Of a stretch of 64,000 bases of DNA, positions 38,901-46,678 are shown one piece after another. Every line of letters begins with the position of its first letter. The stretch's first letter is position 1. This DNA is from Carboxylicivirga linearis (GTDB taxonomy: Bacteria; Bacteroidota; Bacteroidia; Bacteroidales; Marinilabiliaceae). Location: the NCBI RefSeq assembly GCF_018271995.1, contig NZ_JAGUCO010000003.1:434001-498000 (forward strand), read 5' to 3'. The notes under the pieces were generated by a model that did no database searches, was not told the DNA's origin, and saw only the letters and a list, made by a program, of their open reading frames with translations. Position numbers and translations under genes: made by a program.

Positions 38901-39209
38901 TAAAACAATATTATATTGTGTTTTCTCTGCAGAAAAAGGAACGATTTGCTCTTTAAAGCCGATAAAGGAAAATTTCAGTGTAGCTGTACTTTTGGGAACA
39001 TCTATAACAAAGTCACCATTTAGGTTGGTTATGGTACCATGAAGCATACGGTCGCTTTTGTCTAGAGCAATAACTCCTACTCCTGGAAGGGGACCTTGAC
39101 TAATTTCATCTGTAACACGTCCGCTTACCGTTATCCGGTCTTGCGCAAAAGAGACAGTGCTTATTAACGTAAACACATATAATGTGAATATTGTGAGTAT
39201 CTTATTCAT
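35934..39209 (-). CDS. SusC-like TonB-dependent transporter (pair 2)
   Basis: A 1091-residue outer-membrane receptor with a signal peptide ending VSFAQ. A carboxypeptidase-D-like domain (about 26-105, SGRVTDEISQGPLPGVGVIA) is followed by the plug domain (about 130-260: ALQGRLAGVNIA, MSIRIRGVSSFSADARPMIV, EITVLKDAASTAMWGPKASN) and the barrel. The plug motifs are canonical for SusC, and the last strand reads VTRNVTFNLSVQF. No STN domain is present. It forms the uptake pore with the SusD at 34407-35921. The FAS1 gene upstream ends 6 bases before its start, supporting one transcript. By context the cargo is a rhamnogalacturonan oligomer. Confidence 0.95.
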   Translation of the reverse strand: MNKILTIFTLYVFTLISTVSFAQDRITVSGRVTDEISQGPLPGVGVIALDKSDRMLHGTITNLNGDFVIDVPKSTATLKFSFIGFKEQIVPFSAEKTQYNIVLKEEVVEIEGVQVTAIQKTNTGFMNLDARDMAVAVSKISAEEFDDVQASSIDEALQGRLAGVNIAANSGDPGAGMSIRIRGVSSFSADARPMIVVDNVPYETNISADFDFATANEEGYSQMLNISVSDIKEITVLKDAASTAMWGPKASNGVLMVTTKRGVRGRAPRVTYTYRGTFTEKPEALPVLNGDEYSTLILEAYQNTYNRPLNTSIRKEFLYLPTEPYYFYNYGQNTNWMDAISQTGYIHNHDLSIDGGGDKATYRFSLNYQDQQGVTIGSGLDRLSARLNLDYYISERLKLRADFSYAHGDTYGNYTENGLIRNSTSIRSTAYRMMPNMSIYEYNAFGELTGNYFAPESNAQGIFPIMYNPVALAELGVQNTINDRVNSKFNLQYNITNDLRYALDLSLDVNSNKLKQFLPQEATGVAMTSTLANRMIDRDDDSYNIYTNNRLTYFKTFDEEKHKLTATLNFQTNEYIGYGSYLTKANGISSSLPDASGSGRDNISGYGGRTVQGNGRSVGAMAMFHYSLLDRYILSAGIRRDGNSRFDKKYRWGNFPSVSAAWRISGEPFMQQFTFLDDVRLRFSYGENGHPPRNESMFYSNYYTYDFSYLGTTGVYPGNMQLQNLKWESIQSTNAGITAEMFDGRLSTDIDFYKTRTEDLLSYRVATQSTSGYGSQSVKNIGTLDNYGWDLQVRTWPVRNKTWKVSFDFNIARNYNIIREIADDFSGVMDQAPTNGEYIRFAQIDNPAGSFYGYKYKGVYTNPDQLIARDAAGNIITDPNGLPVYMIYDYGNIGYEFQMGDAMYEDVNNDGNINAADVVYLGNANPTFTGGFGQNITYKNVSFNYYFYYSVGNDIINSTKMNGESMDGYDNQTKAVLKRWRKEGDITDMPRATFYGYNYLGSDRFIEDGSFLRLKYITLAYRIPRTFCRKLGMQSARLSATVNNLLTFTNYSGQDPEISIKSQDGTMYTVGYDNSQTPVTRNVTFNLSVQF

Positions 39210-39215
39210 GAATGG

Positions 39216-41486
39216 TTAATTTTTTGGGAAGCGTAAAAAATCATCTGCCTGATGAAGGACAGCTCGGTTAGCTAATACATTACTTCTTGAATTAACTATG
39301 TTTACAGGAGCGTCACGACCTTCTACATAAATTTGCATTTCTCCGCCCTGGCATATTACTGAAACATAAGTGTCACCATCTACAGTTTTATAAAGCGTTT
39401 TTACCGGAGCACCAAAGTCATTACTTGGAACAATAATATTATTGGTAAGAACATGGTATTTTACAAAGTTGTAAACCATCTGTTGCTCATCCTGAGTGAA
39501 ATTTGCAACTGTTATTTCAGGTAAATAACCTTCATCTACCGCTCTTTGCATAGCAGCATCATTAGGAATGATAATAGTGTTAGGTACCGATACTTTTACG
39601 TCTGTTATAGCTTGTGTTAGTATGCTGTAAATAAACCCATCGTTTGATTCACCTTCGGAGTTAGGGCTAGTTGCCGACTTATATAGGTACTGATAAAACA
39701 TACCAAAGCTGGCAAGATTCTTAGTAATGTGATAGCCCACATTCTCGGTTGAAAATAAAATTGGTTCTGCTACGGTGTATGATTGTCCATTAGATGCTTC
39801 GTCTTCGATAGGACCTAAATATTCAGGACCACTGTTAAATCGTTCATTACCTGACGAAGTAAGGAAGTATCTGCCGCGGTATGTTGCCAATCTAACATAT
39901 TCACCATTTTCGAATAAACCTGATTTATAGATGCCGGGAACAGCAAAGTCGATATCTTTATTTAAGAAGATATGTAAACTTAGTAAGCGTTCTAATGCTA
40001 CCAGTGCGTTATTTCCTAATGGGTTATTGTCTGATATCTCCCATGAAGCCCTTCCATAATTATACCTAATTCCGGTTGCATCCATTTGATCGTTATCTAA
40101 AAGAATCATCTGAATGTTAATATCCGGACTGCTGTTTTTAAGCAGAGTTTTTATGGTAGGAAAGGTGTTGATAGCATTAAGCATATTAGAGTATTTGGGA
40201 TTTAATGATACATCGCCAAAAACAGTATAATATAAGTCTGATCCCTGAACCACATTAGTGCCATAGAATAGCCCGTTGCTACACATGGTTTTATCATCAA
40301 TTTCTGTATCAGGATCAAAACGAGCCTCTTCACCATGAATATTTTTGTACAAATTGAATTTACTTGGCCACATGGTATTTTTCCAAAGGTGAGCATTAAC
40401 AAAGTCCGCAATCTGGTCTGTTGTCATTTGCTCAATTGACTCGTAGTATTTTAAGAATTTCTCGTTAAAGAAAGTTTCAATAGCTGCATTATTAGGAGCA
40501 AACATGGTAAAACCTTCCTTCTGGTCATCATACCACTCGCCTCCGCCTGTACCTTTTAGGTAGTTCTCAACATTAGGAGAAAAGTAAGCTTGAGGATAGC
40601 CTTTAATAAAAACATCTTCATAAACGCCGGTAACTTCTTCATTCCTGATTAAAAAGTAATCATCAGCTAATCCATATTGTAATAAATAATCGTTTAATAT
40701 GTTTTTGAAAGTACTGTATTGGTCTTTCTCTGCTAATGCCTCTTCTATATTGGGTAAAGGTAAAATAACCTTATCAACCACGTGGATAATTCCATTTTCA
40801 GCATATAAATCCGATTCTGTTACCTGTGCATCCGCAACATTAAATTCTCCTAAAGTGGTGTTTGGGAAGAAGTAGTTGTAATCATATGAAGATAAGTTCA
40901 GGGATTGAAGAAATGGAGCCGTGAAATAGGGTATATTCTTAAAATTATTATCATCGTATGATATATCTGCACCGGTGTATTCCATTGGACCAACACGGTT
41001 AACATCTATAACCTTTTGACTTCCCAGTCCTTCAATTTCTTCGTCATAAGTCCATTTGTAATAAGCAGTTTTTCTTTTGAATGCCACGTCTGGCATTTCA
41101 ATCTCTTCATTTGTAGTTTGATAGTCGTCTATCTCACTAACAGAATATCTGTTTTGAACCAATGCATAGGAAACAATATCATTTGCCAATTCTGCGGATA
41201 TATCATTCACTGAAGATAGACCTTGTTCTTGCAGAAATGTTGTAAAAGCTTGATCGGTGGGAGCAAATAAAGTATAGAAACCGGCTCCGTTCAGAGTCTT
41301 AGAATAACCCGCTTTTTCAATGCATGTTAAAAAAGAGTTGAAATTTCCTTTTTCCTGAAGTTGAACAAGTATGTTTGACTCCAGCCAATCGGGTCTGTCG
41401 TAGTAGGTGTCTTTTTCATTTTCGCAACTCCATAAAAGAAGTACGGTAATGAAAAAACTCAAATGAAAGATTGATATTTTTTTCAT
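39216..41486 (-). CDS. Multi-FAS1 domain surface lipoprotein 1 (first gene of the SusCD operon)
   Basis: A 756-residue lipoprotein (lipobox LLWSC, Cys21). About four FAS1-like units can be made out: about 38-250 (GFYTLFAPTDQAFTTFLQEQ, NGIIHVVDKVILPL), about 255-425 (GFTMFAPNNAAIETFFNEKF, NGLFYGTNVV), a divergent one about 430-600, and about 640-752 (NTIIIPNDAAMQRAVDEGY, NRAVLHQADDFLRF). The domain boundaries of unit 3 are uncertain. FAS1 proteins generally act in adhesion or ligand binding. As the first gene, before SusC and only 6 bases from it, it may be a surface glycan receptor. It is expected to be controlled by the promoter region at 41566-41644. Confidence 0.88.
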   Translation of the reverse strand: MKKISIFHLSFFITVLLLWSCENEKDTYYDRPDWLESNILVQLQEKGNFNSFLTCIEKAGYSKTLNGAGFYTLFAPTDQAFTTFLQEQGLSSVNDISAELANDIVSYALVQNRYSVSEIDDYQTTNEEIEMPDVAFKRKTAYYKWTYDEEIEGLGSQKVIDVNRVGPMEYTGADISYDDNNFKNIPYFTAPFLQSLNLSSYDYNYFFPNTTLGEFNVADAQVTESDLYAENGIIHVVDKVILPLPNIEEALAEKDQYSTFKNILNDYLLQYGLADDYFLIRNEEVTGVYEDVFIKGYPQAYFSPNVENYLKGTGGGEWYDDQKEGFTMFAPNNAAIETFFNEKFLKYYESIEQMTTDQIADFVNAHLWKNTMWPSKFNLYKNIHGEEARFDPDTEIDDKTMCSNGLFYGTNVVQGSDLYYTVFGDVSLNPKYSNMLNAINTFPTIKTLLKNSSPDINIQMILLDNDQMDATGIRYNYGRASWEISDNNPLGNNALVALERLLSLHIFLNKDIDFAVPGIYKSGLFENGEYVRLATYRGRYFLTSSGNERFNSGPEYLGPIEDEASNGQSYTVAEPILFSTENVGYHITKNLASFGMFYQYLYKSATSPNSEGESNDGFIYSILTQAITDVKVSVPNTIIIPNDAAMQRAVDEGYLPEITVANFTQDEQQMVYNFVKYHVLTNNIIVPSNDFGAPVKTLYKTVDGDTYVSVICQGGEMQIYVEGRDAPVNIVNSRSNVLANRAVLHQADDFLRFPKN

Positions 41487-41565
41487 AAAAATGTGATTTG
41501 TTCAGCTGTTGTTTAATCCTCTATTTATATTTGGGTTAACAAGTGTTAAGAAGATTAATCGAATG

Positions 41566-41644
41566 TAAAATTATAAGAAGGCTGTGCAAATAAAATGGAG
41601 AAATATACAAAGGCCTGTAATATAGTACTTCAAGGTGTTATCGG
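41566..41644 (-). promoter_or_regulatory. Candidate promoter and two-part activator site of the SusCD/FAS1 operon
   Basis: In plus-strand letters: TAAAATTA (41566-41573, -7 candidate TAATTTTA on the minus strand), AATGGA (41594-41599), CAAAGGCCT (from 41608) and TGTTATCGG (41636-41644). The spacing from the -7 candidate to AATGGA (21) and to CAAAG (35) equals that at 11748-11815. TATCGG is 11 bases farther out here, about one helical turn. Over 30 aligned bases around AATGGA and CAAAG the two regions agree at 22. This suggests one regulator for both operons, encoded outside the window or not recognised here. Confidence 0.5.
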
Positions 41645-42030
41645 TTTGATAATCAATGTTTAAAAGATGTGAGAATGAGGATTGTGAAGTGAATATTTTT
41701 GTTGGTTAAAAATTAAAAAAGATTAAAATAATCATGAGTGAGTAAAGTTGCTATCGGAAATGTGGGCGGAAATACAGGTGGAGAATGTTCAATAAAAAGG
41801 TTGGATTAGTCGCAAAATATATTTGATGTTTTACTGTTTAATAAAATAGTAAGTTGTGATAAAGTATTTGTGTAAAAGCAGTAGCTGTAGTAGTTATTAA
41901 ATCAGTTTTATAGAGTACTTTGGTTAAGTATGTCAAGTACAAACTTCTATGTCTTATGGAGAATTTTACAGGGGATGAATCTAATTACTGAACTATATTC
42001 GCAATATTTCATTGATTTAATTTCAACATT
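41645..42030. promoter_or_regulatory. Divergent intergenic region before the plus-strand enzyme operon
   Basis: No gene is seen. A third copy of the distal motif, TGCTATCGG, is at 41749-41757 in the same orientation as the other two. A TATATTTG (41818-41825) fits the -7 consensus TAnnTTTG on the plus strand, but no -33 TTG stands at the right distance and the leader would be about 200 bases. A weaker TATATTCG is at 41994-42001. The promoter of the plus-strand operon is therefore only tentatively placed. Confidence 0.35.
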
Positions 42031-43176
42031 ATGATACAAGCAATAGGAAAACAAACTTTACGCATACTATTACTAGCAGTAATATTGATCTCGCATGATG
42101 GATTAACTGCCCAAACAATACCCAACCGCGAAGAAACATTAAAGACCGTTGTTTCGGTTAATAATTATTTCATGACCAAATTTGAGGACTACAAGGCTCC
42201 TTCAAATGTTGGACGATTACGACCTAGTAATATATGGACACGCGGAGTGTATTACGAAGGGCTGATGGCTTTGTATTCTGTATTGCCTGAAGAAAAATAC
42301 TATGCATACGCTTACGATTGGGCCGAATTTCACAAATGGGATTACCGTAATGGTCCGTCAACACGTAATGCTGATGACTATTGTGCAGGTCAGACTTATA
42401 TTGATTTATACAGATTAAATCCCGAACCTCACATGATCAGAAAGGTAATTGCTAACCTGGATATGTTGGTAAATACACCTCAGAATGATGATTGGTGGTG
42501 GATTGACGCAATTCAGATGGGAATGCCGGTGTTTGCAAAATTGGGAACAACCTTGGGTGAGCCTAAGTACTACGATAAGATGTGGGATATGTATGAATAC
42601 TGTCGTAACCAAATGGCAGGAGGTCTTTTTAATCCGGAAGATAACCTTTGGTGGCGCGATGGTGATTTTATCCCTCCTTATAAAGAACCAAACGGTGAAG
42701 ATTGTTATTGGTCTCGCGGAAATGGTTGGGTGTATGCTGCCTTGGTGCGTGTGATGGATGAAATTCCATTGGATGAAAAACATTACAAAGATTATCAGAA
42801 AGACTTTTTGGCAATGACCGAAGCTTTAGTAAAATGTCAGCGTAAGGATGGTTTATGGAATGTGAGTTTACACGATCCTAAAAACTTTGGAGGCAAAGAA
42901 GTAACCGGAACATCATTATTTGTATACGGAATGGCTTGGGGAGTGAACAATGGAATTCTTGATAAGAAAACGTATTTGCCCATTATTAAAAAAGCATGGG
43001 ATGCTATGGTAAAAGACGCCGTTCATGATAATGGATATTTAGGATATGTTCAAGGTACAGGTAAAGAGCCGAAAGATGGTCAGCCAGTAAAATACGATAG
43101 CGTACCAGATTTTGAGGATTATGGAGTAGGATGTTTCTTATTGGCCGGAGTTGAAGTATATAAGTTGGAGGAATAA
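42031..43176 (+). CDS. GH105 unsaturated rhamnogalacturonyl hydrolase
   Basis: A 381-residue secreted (alpha/alpha)6-barrel enzyme with a signal peptide ending GLTAQ. Family motifs are IWTRGVYYEGLMALY, DDWWWIDAIQMGMPVF with the candidate catalytic D159, and YWSRGNGWVYAALVRVMDEI. GH105 hydrates the double bond of the unsaturated galacturonate at the non-reducing end left by PL11 or other pectate-type lyases, opening it to a keto-uronate. Length is that of a single-module member, in contrast to the fused GH105 at 8587-11700. It is the first gene of a plus-strand operon with a 3-base gap to the CE12 gene. Confidence 0.93.
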   Translation: MIQAIGKQTLRILLLAVILISHDGLTAQTIPNREETLKTVVSVNNYFMTKFEDYKAPSNVGRLRPSNIWTRGVYYEGLMALYSVLPEEKYYAYAYDWAEFHKWDYRNGPSTRNADDYCAGQTYIDLYRLNPEPHMIRKVIANLDMLVNTPQNDDWWWIDAIQMGMPVFAKLGTTLGEPKYYDKMWDMYEYCRNQMAGGLFNPEDNLWWRDGDFIPPYKEPNGEDCYWSRGNGWVYAALVRVMDEIPLDEKHYKDYQKDFLAMTEALVKCQRKDGLWNVSLHDPKNFGGKEVTGTSLFVYGMAWGVNNGILDKKTYLPIIKKAWDAMVKDAVHDNGYLGYVQGTGKEPKDGQPVKYDSVPDFEDYGVGCFLLAGVEVYKLEE

Positions 43177-43179
43177 CAA

Positions 43180-44388
43180 ATGAATATAAGATTAAAAGCC
43201 TACCTTAATTATATTGCTATTGTAAGTTTGCTTCTCTTGAGTATGTCGTGTACGTCTGAGAAGAAAGCTACTTACCGAATTGATAATCCATTGTCGGTTG
43301 CTGATAATGGATTTGTTACATTTAAAAATGTACCGGATGGAAACTATCGGGTTCATGTAAAAGTTGGATCAAAAAGTACAAATGGACATACTGTAATCAG
43401 AGGAGAATCGCGCAGGTTATTTTTTAATGGTATTGAAACCGAACCCGAAGAATTCAAAGACATTTCTTTTGTAATTAATAAACGCAATCTTCAAATTGAT
43501 TCAACCAAGCAAGTACGCATAAAGAAACGAGAGATTGGTAAGTTGAATTGGGATGATGATATCACTTTTGAGTTTAATGGTGATTCTCCACAGGTTGAAT
43601 ATATTGAGATGGAACCTGCACCTGATGCCATTACAGTTTTCTTATGTGCTAATTCTACCGTGGTTGATCAGGACCATGAACCTTGGATTGGATGGGGGCA
43701 AATGTTTCCTTGCTTCTTTAATGATAAAGTAGCAGTTGCTAATTATGCCGAATCGGGTGAAACAGCTACCGGATTTATTGCTCGTGGTAGATTAGAGAAA
43801 TTATTAACTCAGGCGAAAGAAGGTGATTATATCTTTGTTGAATTTGGTCATAACGATCAAAAAGAGAAAGGAGAAGGTCGTGGACCTTATCTTAATTTTA
43901 CCGATCGCTTAAACGAATTTGTTGATAAAGCAAAAGCCAAGGGAATGCACTTGGTGTTTGTAACTCCAACGCAACGTCGTAGCTTCAATGGTGAGGGTAA
44001 AATTATGGATACCCATGGTGATTATCCGGATGCCATGAAGAAAGTGGCCGAAGCGGCTAATGTTCCATTGATTGACTTACATAGTTATACGCGAACATTG
44101 TACGAGGCAATGGGTGTTGATGAATCAAAAAAGGCTTTTGTACATTATCCGGCTAATACCTTTCCAAATCAACCAAAGGCACTGGCAGACAATACGCATT
44201 TTAATCCTTATGGCGGGTTTCAGATTGTGCAGTGCGTGGTGTATGGTATGAAACAAATTGATTTACCCCTTGTGAAATATTTAAGAAGCGATGTTCCTGA
44301 TTTCACCCCGGAGCAACCCAATAATTTTGAATCATTCAAATGGTATCCAACACCATTTTTTGAAATAGAAAAACCAGATGGTAACTAA
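43180..44388 (+). CDS. CE12-type acetylesterase with N-terminal beta-sandwich, lipoprotein
   Basis: A 402-residue protein with lipobox SMSC (Cys24). Residues about 35-145 form a beta-rich N-terminal domain (VTFKNVPDGNYRVHVKVGS) typical of larger rhamnogalacturonan acetylesterases. The SGNH domain (about 150-380) has FLCANSTVVDQ with Ser159, GETATGFIARGR, VEFGHNDQ and DNTHFNPYGG. In block I the usual Asp before Ser is Asn158, a variation that leaves the Ser-His-Asp set intact. Substrate is probably O-acetylated galacturonate of RG-I. The last 11 bases overlap the start of the next gene, which suggests coupling. It could be another acetylesterase of the SGNH clan. Confidence 0.87.
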   Translation: MNIRLKAYLNYIAIVSLLLLSMSCTSEKKATYRIDNPLSVADNGFVTFKNVPDGNYRVHVKVGSKSTNGHTVIRGESRRLFFNGIETEPEEFKDISFVINKRNLQIDSTKQVRIKKREIGKLNWDDDITFEFNGDSPQVEYIEMEPAPDAITVFLCANSTVVDQDHEPWIGWGQMFPCFFNDKVAVANYAESGETATGFIARGRLEKLLTQAKEGDYIFVEFGHNDQKEKGEGRGPYLNFTDRLNEFVDKAKAKGMHLVFVTPTQRRSFNGEGKIMDTHGDYPDAMKKVAEAANVPLIDLHSYTRTLYEAMGVDESKKAFVHYPANTFPNQPKALADNTHFNPYGGFQIVQCVVYGMKQIDLPLVKYLRSDVPDFTPEQPNNFESFKWYPTPFFEIEKPDGN

Positions 44389-45127
44389 AATAAAATATCT
44401 AATTCTTAGTTTAATCTTCTCTATAAATGGACTGCTTTTGAAAGCGCAGCAACCTGATGTTACTTTTTTAACACCCAAATTGGCCGGCACTTTACGATTA
44501 GGCATTGAGGTGAATGGAGAAAGCAAATGGCTGGCTGATTTTTCGTCGGTTAAGAAGAAGGAAAAGAAAGAGGAAACTTATTATATTTTAAAAGATGCTT
44601 TTATCGGTAAAGGAGAGATTACATGGATGGTAAAATCACTGGTTGATAGTGAAGGAGCTGTTATGAAATGGTTCTCTGAAAAAATGCCGGATGGAGCAAA
44701 ATTGATATGGGCATATGGTGGTGCTTCCAATGAAGAAAATGTGCTTCAGCCTAAAAAGAATATGTTGTTACCTGAATATTGTTATCAAAACGTGTTCAGT
44801 ATAGAAGGGCATTCGTTCACTTTATATTACGGTACAAGCCGATCGTTAAGAATTCTGGAAGTTGAAACGCCACCTGGAGATAAACTAAGGTTGTGTGATG
44901 CTAACAAACAGGCAAATCCTTTGCAATTACTTAATTCAGGAAAGGATAATAATGCGCATGTGGTGGGGGCAAGTGTTCCTTTAAATACAACTGACGAGTT
45001 GTATTTCTGTGTTTATCATCTGAACCCTAAAGCTGATTATAATTATTTTATGCTTCCTCAGCTGTTTGAGGATGGATATTACAGGGTGAATGAAGAAACC
45101 GAATGGATGAAATCTACCCCAGATTAG
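44378..45127 (+). CDS. DUF4450-like secreted protein, short
   Basis: A 249-residue protein with a signal peptide ending LLLKAQ. The N-terminal part (LAGTLRLGIEVNGESKWLAD) recalls the DUF4450 domain often found at the N-terminus of large Bacteroidota carbohydrate-locus proteins. I cannot confirm this without a profile search. No catalytic domain follows: the frame ends at 45127 and the next 89 bases are non-coding, so this is a stand-alone domain or a relic of a larger protein. It overlaps the CE12 gene by 11 bases and lies in the middle of an RG-I enzyme operon, so a role in binding or processing of the same glycan is plausible. Confidence 0.6.
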   Translation: MVTKIKYLILSLIFSINGLLLKAQQPDVTFLTPKLAGTLRLGIEVNGESKWLADFSSVKKKEKKEETYYILKDAFIGKGEITWMVKSLVDSEGAVMKWFSEKMPDGAKLIWAYGGASNEENVLQPKKNMLLPEYCYQNVFSIEGHSFTLYYGTSRSLRILEVETPPGDKLRLCDANKQANPLQLLNSGKDNNAHVVGASVPLNTTDELYFCVYHLNPKADYNYFMLPQLFEDGYYRVNEETEWMKSTPD

Positions 45128-45216
45128 ATTTTAGTTTATTAGTTATTAGGCAGTAGTCAGAAGTAGATTATACCACAATGTAAGATTAAATTGAAACCAA
45201 TTGAAGTCACATTCTC

Positions 45217-46674
45217 ATGATAAAAAATAAACCATACTATATACTTTCTTTATTGGTAATCCTTGTGATAACACAGGGTGCTTTTGCTGAAACCTATAAT
45301 ATTCGTGATTTCGGAGCTGTGGGGGACGGAAAAACAATAGATTCTCCTGCTATAAATGCAGCTATTGATAAGGCGGTGGAGAATGGTGGTGGTCGAATAT
45401 ATGTTCCTGCCGGTACATATGCCTGCTATTCCATTCGATTGAAAAGTAACATTACTCTTTATCTCGAATCAGGAGCTACTATCCTGGCTGCTTTCCCAAC
45501 GCAAAATGATGGTTACGATGCTGCTGAACCCAATCCGGATAATCCTTACCAGGATTTTGGTCACAGTCATTGGAAAAATTCATTGATGTGGGCCATTGGT
45601 GAAAGAAATATCACCATTGAGGGGCATGGTTTGATACATGGAGAAGGTTTAACCCGCGAGGAAAGTCGCTTGGCCGGGGTGGGTAACAAAGCAATCGCAT
45701 TTAAGGAATGTCATAATATCACTCTTAAAGATTTCTCGATGCTGCATTGTGGTCATTTTGCATTGATTGCTACAGGTGTTGATAATTTACATGTTCTGAA
45801 TTTAAAGGTGGATACCAATCGCGATGGTTTTGATATTGACTGTTGCAGAAATGTCCGCATCACCGATTGTTCGGTTAACTGTCCCTGGGATGATGCCATT
45901 GTGTTGAAATCGAGTTATGGACTGGGGTATTTTAAAGATACAGAAAATGTAACCATCAGTGGGTGTTTTGTATCGGGGTACGATAAAGGAACCGCTTTAG
46001 GAGCAACGTGGGAGACCTATGAAGATGTGGCACCTGATCATGGAACCAATACAGGCCGCATTAAGTTGGGAACAGAGAGTAGCGGAGGTTTTAAAAATAT
46101 AGCCATCACCAATTGTATTTTCGAACGTAGCCGTGGTTTGGCAATCGAGGCTGTTGATGGCGGACATCTGGAAGATATTGTTATCTCTAATATTACCATG
46201 CGTGAAGTGGGTAACTCACCTTTTTTCTTCCGTTTGGGAGCCCGTCAGCGCAGTCCTAAAGGAACACCGGTTGGCAAAATGCAGCGTATTCTGGTGCAGA
46301 ATGTAAATGTATATGATGCCGAATCGCAATTCTCGAATATCATTAGTGGTATTCCCGGTCATGCTATTCAATCATTAACATTCAATAATATCAATATTTA
46401 TTTCAAAGGAGGACATCCGGCAGAGGATGGCTTGATTTCGCCTCCGGAGAATGAGCGAACTTATCCCGAGCCGTGGATGTTTGGAATTATTCCGGCTTCT
46501 GGTTTTTACGTCCGTCATGCCAGGGATGTAGTATTCGATAATATTCGTTTTTATTTTGAGGAACCTGATGGTCGTCCACTTTTTAAGTTGGATGATGCTG
46601 AAAAGATTTATATCGATCGTGTTTATGTAGAAGGAGAACTGGTTAAAGATCCCTATTCTGCAACTGAAAAATAA
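45217..46674 (+). CDS. GH28 polygalacturonase-family enzyme, secreted
   Basis: A 485-residue beta-helix protein with a signal peptide ending GAFAE. It opens with the family-typical YNIRDFGAVGDGKTIDSPA. Catalytic segments are TNRDGFDIDCC, CPWDDAIVLKSS and GRIKLGTES, which supplies the RIK motif. The segment DKGTALGATWETYEDVAPDH takes the place of the usual GHG loop and is longer. Aromatic-poor, so probably exo-acting on short oligomers, but this is not decisive. It follows the DUF4450-like gene by 89 bases and precedes the PL11 gene by 4 bases. It is one of three GH28 genes in the window; each differs in its active-site loops, suggesting a division of labour. Confidence 0.9.
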   Translation: MIKNKPYYILSLLVILVITQGAFAETYNIRDFGAVGDGKTIDSPAINAAIDKAVENGGGRIYVPAGTYACYSIRLKSNITLYLESGATILAAFPTQNDGYDAAEPNPDNPYQDFGHSHWKNSLMWAIGERNITIEGHGLIHGEGLTREESRLAGVGNKAIAFKECHNITLKDFSMLHCGHFALIATGVDNLHVLNLKVDTNRDGFDIDCCRNVRITDCSVNCPWDDAIVLKSSYGLGYFKDTENVTISGCFVSGYDKGTALGATWETYEDVAPDHGTNTGRIKLGTESSGGFKNIAITNCIFERSRGLAIEAVDGGHLEDIVISNITMREVGNSPFFFRLGARQRSPKGTPVGKMQRILVQNVNVYDAESQFSNIISGIPGHAIQSLTFNNINIYFKGGHPAEDGLISPPENERTYPEPWMFGIIPASGFYVRHARDVVFDNIRFYFEEPDGRPLFKLDDAEKIYIDRVYVEGELVKDPYSATEK

Positions 46675-46678
46675 AATC

